Shown one piece after another: positions 57,433 to 64,000 of a DNA stretch of 64,000 nt. The stretch is taken from assembly GCF_000004195.4 (NCBI RefSeq), contig NC_030679.2:15990712-16054711 (forward strand), written 5' to 3'. Below the pieces are notes generated by a model. It searched no databases, was not told where the DNA came from, and saw nothing but the letters and a program-made list of their open reading frames with translations. The translations under genes and the position numbers were made by a program. Each line of letters begins with the position of its first letter. Within the stretch, counting starts at the first letter, position 1. This stretch comes from Xenopus tropicalis. Taxonomy: Eukaryota > Chordata > Amphibia > Anura > Pipidae.

Positions 57433-58047
57433 TCAGAAACGATAGCTTTTCCTGATAGCTTTTACTCCAGTCTGGACAGATAATTCACCGGTAGATAGAG
57501 TGATGATGTCCGTGGAGAGGGGTCTATCATCTATGGCAAAGACCCGTATGGGTGGAGTCACAGGAAAGAGGGGAATGCCAAACTTTTTAGTGAATGCCAA
57601 GTCCATAAAGTTCCCTGCAGCTCCGGAATCAAGGAAGGCTGAGACTGGTATTGCCTGGGAGGACAACCGGATCTGCATGGGAACATGAAATTGGTGAGAA
57701 TGTTCCGAAGACTTAGGAACAACACTACCAGCAAAGGAAGCAACAGTCTTACTTGGAACAGGAGTATTCCTCAGCTTGACAGGGCAGGAAACAGCTAAGT
57801 GGGATTGTCCGCCACAGTACAGACATAGGCCAGAAAGGCATCTTCGAAGTTTCTCTTGTGCAGTAAGTCGAGCCTTTCCGAGTTGCATGGGTTCCTCCGA
57901 AGGGGAAGTGGTGAACTGCAGAGAGGATGGGGGTATCATAGGGTTCTGGAAGCGTGGTGCCAGGGCTGGATGAGATTTTTTATTTCGCTCTTTATCCGCC
58001 TGATGTTCTTTAAGGCGAGTGTCCACCTTGATAGCGAGAGCGATCAA
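57433..58047 (-). pseudogene. Gypsy nucleocapsid and protease N-terminus
   Basis: The frame contains KVDTRLKEHQADKERNKKSH, EEPMQLGKARLTAQEKLRRC, the CX2CX4HX4C knuckle LCLYCGGQSHLAVSCPVK, and the aspartic protease active site VSAFLDSGAAGNFMDLAF. It is offset by one base from the upstream gag frame near 58045. Confidence 0.87.
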
Positions 58048-58922
58048 ATCTTCAAGGGAGTCAGGTAGATCTCTGGATCATCCTTCTGGTCATCCTTCAG
58101 GCGGGGTGACAAACCTTGATAAAAGACTGTCTTATAGGCCTCATCATTCCAGGATGTTTCAGCCATGAGGGTTCTAAAGTCTATGGCATACTCGCTGGCA
58201 CAGAGATTGCCCTGACGGATTTGCAGCAGGCGTGAAGAGGCAGTAGCGACCCGACCAGGGGCATCAAAGATGGTTCTGAACATCCGTAGAAACTCCTTCA
58301 CATCAAATGTCAGTGGTGACTGACTTTCCCAGAGAGGTGTTGCCCACTCCAGCGGTTTGCCCTCCAGATGAGACATAACGAAACCCACCTTCGCTTGCTC
58401 TCAGGAGAATTGGGAAGGTTGAAACTCAAACTGGATCTGGCATTGAGTCACGAATCCCCTGCAGGCCTGAGGGTCGCCACTGATGCGAGGAGGAGGAGGA
58501 ATTCGCGGCTCATGGACCGGCAACATCGCTGGAGGAGAAACCACCACTGCAGGAGGAATTTCCACGACAGCGGGAGTAGAGGGCAAACGGGACAAAATGG
58601 AATCAAGTACTTGCCCAATTCTGACTTGCTGGGATTCATACGCCTTCCATACGGGACGCCAGCCTGCGAAGGGCTCTTCCGACGTCCGGTACAGCTTCCT
58701 CAGGATCCATGGCCCGAGTATAATGTCAGCGGGGCCTTCGGCACCCACAGAGAGGGTGTAGTCAGGATCAAGGAGGAAGTCCACTTCCAGCGAGTCCGGG
58801 CAAGGTACAGTTTCGGGGAAATCCAATAGAGAGGTCAGGTTCAGGCAAAAGGTCAAATAAGGCAGGCAGCAAGGTTCAAGGTCAGGAACAGGCAGAGGAT
58901 CAGCAATAGGAGAAGCAGGCAA
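58044..58922 (-). pseudogene. Gypsy gag
   Basis: Two adjoining frames, 58401-58922 (PPPPRISGDPQACRGFVTQC, QIQFEFQPSQFS) and 58044-58388 (MSHLEGKPLEWATPLWESQS, FRTIFDAPGRVATASSRLLQ, YAIDFRTLMAETSWNDEAYK, FYQGLSPRLKD), make up a capsid-like gag of the Sushi/RTL type. A stop/frameshift at about 58390-58400 separates them. Confidence 0.85.
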
Positions 58923-59158
58923 GGCTTAAGAGACCCAGGAACACAATAGTAATATTGAGCTATACTCGGGCATTGAACCTGGGTCTCTGGCGTCCTTTTA
59001 TTTTTTAATTTGGTGCCACAGCGTGTGACGTCATCGCGCCGGCGTCCCTTGCGCCCACGTGGAGTCCTGGACTCGGCAATCATAGATTTTTCACCGCGCC
59101 GGGAAGGAGGACGCCGCTGAACACTTGGGCCAGGTAGGGAGCGGCGATCGATTATGAC
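58923..59158 (-). repeat. Probable 5' LTR end and leader of the Gypsy element
   Basis: GC-rich non-coding sequence between gag and L1. On the minus strand it starts TGTCATAATCGATCGCCGC, and it contains TGACGTCA-type and AATAAAAGG motifs near 59000-59030. Only one copy is in the window, so its limits cannot be proved. Confidence 0.55.
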
Positions 59159-60207
59159 ACCAACAAATGGACACAAATCAGAAAGGAACCAGAAACCAAG
59201 GCAGGAAACCCTCATGCATGCCTCCAATTTGAAAAAACACCTAAAAGTGCATACTCTCTTTGATGCATGGAGGGAAACTTATCCAACAGGAAAAGACATG
59301 AATTGTGCTAAAATAGGACTCAGAACATGGACAGACCAGTTACAATCACCATCAACCTAAATAAAACCACTCTAGCAACTACGCATTGGAGACTGAATGA
59401 ATCACTACTCCGCAATAAAGAAATAGAACAACATTGTAACAAAGTGTTACAAGAATATTTTGCCCTTACCTCAAACAATGAGGTATCCATGTCCACACTG
59501 CGGTGAGCACACAAACCGCGGGGCCACTTAATCAAATTTGCATCTCAAATTAAAAAACAGAAAGAACAAATGCAAGAACTAACAAAACAGCTACAAGATC
59601 TCGAAACCTGTAATAAAGCACAACCCAGCAATCAAACAACTAAATCAATCAGGGAAATAATGAACAAAATTCACCGATTAGAACTGATTAGGATTTCTAT
59701 TTTCAAAAGCTTTGATTGAACAAATACACAAAAGACAACAAAGCATCCAAATTACTACCAAACCTCTTACAACAGAAACAATTAACTCAAACTATAGACT
59801 ATGTAATGGATAAAGAGAACAAAAAAAATAGCAAACCCCAAAGCCATTGGAGATGTTTTTGCGGTAACAACAATACCTAAACCAGGCAAAATCCCAAACC
59901 AATGCTCAAATTTCTGCCCTATTTCCCTACTCAACAGCGACATTAAACTATATGCAAAGGTGCTAGCAAATAGAATAAAAGAGATCCTACATGACAACAA
60001 TCATGCAATCATGCATCAAGACCAATCAGGCTTTACAAAAAGGAGACAAGGATTGGATAACACATCAGAAAACACCAACAATCCTACTAGCTCTCGACGG
60101 CAGGAAGACCTTTGATAGGGTGCACTGGCAATACATGGCGAGCACCCTCCAAGACTTCGGATTCCAAGGAAACATACTACATGCAATACTGACTTCATAT
60201 ACTAAAC
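59159..60207 (+). pseudogene. L1-type LINE: endonuclease end and RT start
   Basis: Plus-strand pieces read SNLKKHLKVHTLFDAWRETY and PTGKDMN (endonuclease C-terminus), INLNKTTLATTHWRLNESLL, IREIMNKIHRLE, then RT motifs around 59870-60050: TIPKPGKIPNQCSNFCPISL, LNSDIKLYAKVLANRIKEIL and QSGFTKRRQGLDN. Frames change repeatedly, so the copy is dead. The SLLN.D.K..AK.LANR motif assigns it to the L1/Tx1 group. It is interrupted by a hAT at 60208. Confidence 0.83.
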
Positions 60208-61132
60208 CAGTGCTGTCCAACTGGCGACCCCCCTCTGTGTGGCCCCCCACCTGTCTGGCTGCTTTGATGGCTTACATTTGAGTAAGCATTAAATGGTACT
60301 GAGATTAACTGGCCCCCTGCATGGTTCTCACCTCAGATTCAGGCTGTAATCCCTCTGTATTTTTTAAAAATGTAATCCCCTGTGTTTTTCACACCTTTTA
60401 ATACCTGTATTGTTCACCCCCTGCAGTGTTCACACCTCAGGCTCAGACTGTAATCACTCCCATTGTTCACTTCTTCACACCTCAGACATAGGTACTGTAG
60501 GCAGAGTATGGCACATGCAGCCAGCATAGGGCAGGTAGAGTATCGCACACACAGGCAGGGTAGGGCAGGCAGAGTATGGCACACACAGGCAGGGTAGGGC
60601 AGGCAGAGTATGGCACACAGAGGCAGCATAGGGAAGGCAGAGTATGGCACACACAGGCAGGGTAGGACAGGCAGAGTATGGCACACACAGACAGCATAGG
60701 ACAGGCAGAGTGCTGCCTGTGTGTGCCATACTCTGCCTGCCTTATGCTGCCTGTGGGAGGTGAACCTGGCAGGGGTTTGTTGTGGGAGTTTGTTAGCAGT
60801 TGGAAATAGCCATTAAATGGTCTCTAAGGTGTGTAATTATGTACTGGGGGTTGCTCTGCTATCCACAGGGGAGGAGGAGGCATATGGAATTTCAGGGTAT
60901 ATCTTAATATGACATAATTCTTTCACATATGAATGATGGTTGATATCCCCACAGTAAGGACCAAGCATTTGGGATTTTGCTGTGCTACCACCATTGTGAT
61001 AAAATAGGTGTGGTTTGAAGTGGGTGTGGTTTCAAAAAGGGGAGTGGTCAAAACTGGCTTCCATTAGCGGCCCTCCGCCACGTATGCTAGACAAATTCCG
61101 GCCCTCGGCACCGTAGAAGTTGGACAGCACTG
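60208..61132. mobile_element. hAT element, CAGTGCTGTCCAACT ends, copy 2
   Basis: Inverted termini CAGTGCTGTCCAACT / AGTTGGACAGCACTG with exact 8-bp duplication TACTAAAC (60200-60207, 61133-61140). The interior matches copy 1 at 36275 (CCATTAAATGG, GGTGTGGTTTGAAGTGGGTG, TGGCTTCCATTAGCGGCC), but the minisatellite at 60490-60715 has fewer units. Inserted in the L1 RT. Confidence 0.94.
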
Positions 61133-61140
61133 TACTAAAC

Positions 61141-61455
61141 CATCAGCACAAGTCATCAATATAGGATTCCTATGAAATCCCTTCTACATCACCAACGGAA
61201 CGAGACAAGGATGCCCGCTTTCCCCACTAATATTCAATATAGTCCTAGAACCCTTAGCCAAAACCATCAGAGACATTAGAAATTTCAGTAATTAAAGCAG
61301 CCTCCCTAGAATACAAATTGTGCTTTTCACAGACAACATCATCTTGACCCTCACAAACCCAGAACACTCACTACAAAAAGTTTTTGAAACTTTTAACAAT
61401 GTATAGCCAACTATCTTACTACAAATCAAACATCAACAAAACACAAGTCCTCCTA
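61141..61455 (+). pseudogene. L1-type LINE: RT palm after the hAT
   Basis: Continues the L1 with [20 protein letters not shown] and [10 protein letters not shown] (61185-61290), then the catalytic region in altered form (LFTDNIILTLTNPEHS) and NVKQHKHKSS-like sequence up to 61455. It is cut by element B. Confidence 0.83.
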
Positions 61456-61476
61456 TTAACCCTTTAAGTGCCAAGC

Positions 61477-61539
61477 GACGTAGATTCTACGTCCTAGGTA
61501 CCAAGGGACCAAAGTGCCATGGGACGTAGAATCTACGTC
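61477..61539. repeat. Paired 17-bp palindromes near element B end
   Basis: GACGTAGATTCTACGTC and GACGTAGAATCTACGTC (palindromic arms around one central base), 46 bp apart centre to centre. The same pair, also 46 bp apart, lies at 50592-50654 in element A. Paired subterminal palindromes may be transposase-binding sites; this is inference. Confidence 0.85.
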
Positions 61540-62551
61540 CAATGGCACTGTCGGGTTTACAAGCGCTGCGCTCGCTTTTAAAGCAGCGCAGCGCTTGTAA
61601 ACCCCTCAGATCCCCCTAGGCAACGAGCAGAGGAAGACATACTCACCGATCCGGTCCCCCAGCGCCGGCGATCGGGTCCTCCAGCCAATGACAGCAGTGG
61701 ACACGCGTTGATGACGTGTCCACTGCTGTCCCTTTAAATAGCGCCGCCTACTGTCGGCTCCCTCACTCCTGCTGCGCACATCAGACCGGATGGAGCTCCC
61801 CTGCTGCCTTCCTGCTGGATTTATCGCCCCTGATCACCTCTGATCGCCTGCCTGCCTTGGGTAAGCTGAACTACAACTCTCTACCACTGTTTATTTTGCT
61901 TATTTCTTCTATCTTTGTCATTATTACACTTTTGTACACATACACACTTATTTACAACTTTCCCAAGCACACACAGACACTTACACACACACTTACACTT
62001 ACACTTTTTTTTTTTTTTTTTTTCTTTCTTTCTTTTCTTTTCTTTCTTTCTTTGCTTTCTTTGGCAGTCTTTTTTTTTTACTAAAACTTTATTTCTGATC
62101 TTGCTCTATAATTATCTGATTTATTTGGTTGCATTTTAGTGTTTTTTTGGCATTTTCATAATTGATTTCTGTTTTTGAATTATTCTATTGCACTGTAACT
62201 TTTTTATTGCTATTGGGTGCTGAATTTGCAGTGACGTTGGTGGATCCAGGGCTCTGACCACCGATTTCATTGCAATTATTGTTCTTCTGTTGGTTTAGGT
62301 GGTTTTATTGGATTTTACTGATTTTATGGTGTTTTATCTTTGCATTGTTCTTTGTGTGTTTAGTGCCCCCAAAAAGGTTGCTTTTGCAGTGACATTGGTG
62401 GATCCAGGGCTCTTACCGATTTCATTGCAACTATTGTTCTTTGATTGCTTTTAGTGGTTTTATTCCATTTTAACTTCATTTGATTTCAGTTGTTCTAGAA
62501 AGGTCCAGAGGTGCTAAGATTGTTCTGGTAGTTTCTATTGCCAAGGGTTAG

Positions 62552-62793
62552 GCTGATGCCACACACGGCGTAGGGCTGATTTTTTCAGCAAGTGGAAAAA
62601 CGCTTGCCGAAAATTCAGCCCTACGCTTGCTACTTGTGCCTGCACCCGAATGAATGGGATACGCTCGGGTGCAGGCACATGTAGCCGATATACGCATGAA
62701 AACGCGAGACTTTGCATTCTCACGCGTTTTCATGCGTATATCGGCTACATGTGCCTGCACCCGAGCGTATTCCATTCATTCGGGTGCAGGCAA
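62552..62793. mobile_element. Truncated PIF/Harbinger palindromic MITE, copy 2
   Basis: Begins GGCTGATGCCACACACGG and contains both arms of CCTGCACCCGAATGAATG / CATTCATTCGGGTGCAGGCA and AACGCGAGA. The right terminus is replaced by an A-run. Matches 7700-8027. Confidence 0.8.
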
Positions 62794-62799
62794 AAAAAA

Positions 62800-64000
62800 A
62801 GGGGTGCATAGAGTGCAGCCCCAATATTATGCATTTTCAGGTTTGGTGGCCATGTACTTATGCGCAACCAGACATAGGTATCGTTTTATTCAGGGGAACT
62901 TGCAGATTGATGGTTAGTAAGTTTTTGGTAGTTGCCATGGAGATTTTGGGGAGAAATCTAGGTTTTTATCTGGTTTTTCCTTGATTTCTGACCAAAGCGC
63001 TGACTTCTGCAAGGGACTGCGGCCACAATTTTCCATGTAGAAAGAGAAGAATGGTGTCTCTGAATAGCTGAAGGTGTGCACTTTTCGTAAATATATAGAT
63101 TGTGGGGGTTATCTCACAGGTAGGGGGGGTTAACACTGAAAAACTGCAGGTAGTGCACATAGAGCGCAGCCCCCAAAATTTCAACTGAAATTGCCCTTAT
63201 GCATTGCCCCTGTTTTGGGGCATTTGGTGGCCACGTCTTTATGTGCACCCATACATATGGGGTATCGTTTTATTCAGGGGAACTTGCAAATTGAGGTTTA
63301 GTAAGTTTTTGGTAGTTGCCATGGAGATTTTGGGGAGAAATCTAGGTTTTTTATCTGGTTTTTCCTTGATTTCTGACCAAAGCGCTGACTTCTGCAAGGG
63401 ACTGGGGCCACAATTTTTCATGTAGAAAGAGGAGAGTGGCGTCTCTGAATAGCTGAAGGTGTGCACTTTTCAGAAATATATAGTTTGTGGGGGTTATTTC
63501 ACAGGTATGGGGGTGTTTAGACTAAATAACTGCAGATAGAGCACAGCCCCCCCTTATGCATTGCCCCGGTTTGGGGGCATTTGGTGGCCACGTCTTTATG
63601 TGTACCCATACATATGGGGTATCGTTTTATTCAGGGGAACTTGCAGATTGAGGTTTAGTAAGTTTTTGGTAGTTGCCATGGAGATTTTGGGGAGAAATCT
63701 AGGTTTTTATCTGGTTTTTCCTTGATTTCTGACCAAAATCTAGGGTTGTATCTGGTTTTTCCTTGATTTCTGACCAAAGCGCTGACTTCTGCAAGGGACT
63801 GCGGCCACAATTTTCCATGTAGAAAGAGAAGAGTGGTGTCTCTGAATAGCTGAAGGTGTGCACTTTTCGTAAATATATAGATTGTGGGGGTTATCTCACA
63901 GGTAGGCGTGGTTAACACTGAAAAACTGCAGGTAGTGCACATAGAGCGAAGCCCCCAAAATTTCAACTGAAATTGCCCTTATGCATTGCCCCTGTTTTGG
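62800..64000 (+). repeat. Satellite array, unit about 357-384 bp, in element B
   Basis: The landmark TCGTTTTATTCAGGGGAACT recurs at 62881, 63265 and 63622 (spacings 384 and 357). Other constant blocks are TAAGTTTTTGGTAGTTGCCA, GACCAAAGCGCTGACTTCTG and AATAGCTGAAGGTGTGCAC. The third unit has a local duplication of TTTTTCCTTGATTTCTGACC. The array continues past the window edge. Confidence 0.92.

Larger units (their letters stand above)
55325..59158 (-). mobile_element. Gypsy/Ty3 LTR retrotransposon, 3'-truncated
   Basis: From the 5' end (high coordinate): an LTR-like segment, gag (58922-58044), nucleocapsid knuckle and protease (58047-57406), RT, RNase H and integrase (57406-55325). The coding line is broken by frameshifts near 58045, 57420 and 56920, and integrase stops at its catalytic core. 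No 3' LTR is seen, so it is immobile. The gag and knuckle type (CLYCGGQSHLAVSC) resembles the Sushi-like group related to the ancestors of mammalian RTL/PEG10 genes. Confidence 0.88.
61456..64000 (+). mobile_element. piggyBac-like TTAA element B with satellite interior (runs off window)
   Basis: The left end TTAACCCTTTAAGTGCCA inserts at a TTAA in the L1. In order, it has palindromes GACGTAGATTCTACGTC (61477-61493) and GACGTAGAATCTACGTC (61523-61539), a hairpin GGGTTTACAAGCGCTGCGCT / AGCGCAGCGCTTGTAAACCC (61553-61604), a second hairpin GACAGCAGTGGACACG / CGTGTCCACTGCTGTC (about 61688-61731), a CA-rich tract, T-runs, a direct duplication of GCAGTGACRTTGGTGGATCC (62229, 62383), a truncated PIF/Harbinger MITE and a satellite array. 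No transposase is visible before the right edge. Confidence 0.75.

Noticed and set aside
58960..59158. tRNA-like stretch (GCATTGAACCTGGGTCTC)
   Set aside because: There is no cloverleaf or matching A and B boxes; it lies in the Gypsy LTR/leader region.
62535..63966. Frames over the element B MITE and satellite
   Set aside because: Explained by the palindromic MITE and by the tandem units; opposite-strand frames of the same repeat are open too.

Overview
The window is vertebrate nuclear DNA, almost certainly from a clawed frog (Xenopus, Pipidae). Two spliced genes with vertebrate-type introns sit in a landscape where well over half of the bases are mobile elements typical of Xenopus: T2-type MITEs (TTAA target sites, TTAAAGG ends), CR1 and L2 LINEs, an L1-type LINE, Penelope-like fragments, Gypsy elements, hAT, PIF/Harbinger and Tc1 remnants. 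I cannot tell X. tropicalis from X. laevis. There is no bacterial-style operon, CRISPR array or rRNA, and I saw no tRNA gene.

Left end (45-14861, minus strand): nine 5' exons of POLR3B, the second-largest subunit of RNA polymerase III. All nine have consensus splice sites and matching phases and together encode about the first 241 residues; the gene runs out of the window on the left. Its introns hold an L2 LINE split by a T2 MITE, two small hAT elements with intact 8-bp target duplications, a CR1 LINE carrying a PIF/Harbinger MITE and a T2 MITE, and a T2 MITE split by another CR1.

Centre-left (14862-15645): a 784-bp gap between the two start codons, presumably a bidirectional promoter. To its right, on the plus strand, lies IKBIP (IKK-beta-interacting protein; 15646-31644): exon 1, exon 2, and two alternative in-frame terminal exons (21775-22602 and 30901-31644), predicting ER-membrane coiled-coil proteins of 384 and 356 residues. 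A T2 MITE lies exactly in the TTAA that contains the stop codon of the first terminal exon. In mammals the published divergent partner of IKBIP is APAF1; here it is POLR3B.

Right half (32-64 kb): no host gene was recognised; the region is stacked and nested transposons. At 35.9-38.1 kb a hAT sits in a hAT that sits in a MITE, with exact 8-bp duplications at both hAT levels. At 38.9-46.9 kb there are two CR1 copies, the second split by a near-full-length 4.4-kb L2 that has 73-bp tandem repeats at its 5' end and a 2A-like motif in its N-terminal ORF. At 51.7-61.5 kb there is a plus-strand Gypsy gag-protease fragment and then an L1-type LINE that is interrupted by a truncated minus-strand Gypsy and by a hAT.

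The most unusual structure is a pair of outward-facing copies of a TTAA-targeting, piggyBac-like element (right end at 50675, left end at 61456). Each carries paired 17-bp palindromes near its end and an internal satellite array of about 360-405-bp units. The two arrays differ in sequence but share ordered motifs. Further fragments of the same family lie at 35.6, 38.8 and 40.0 kb.
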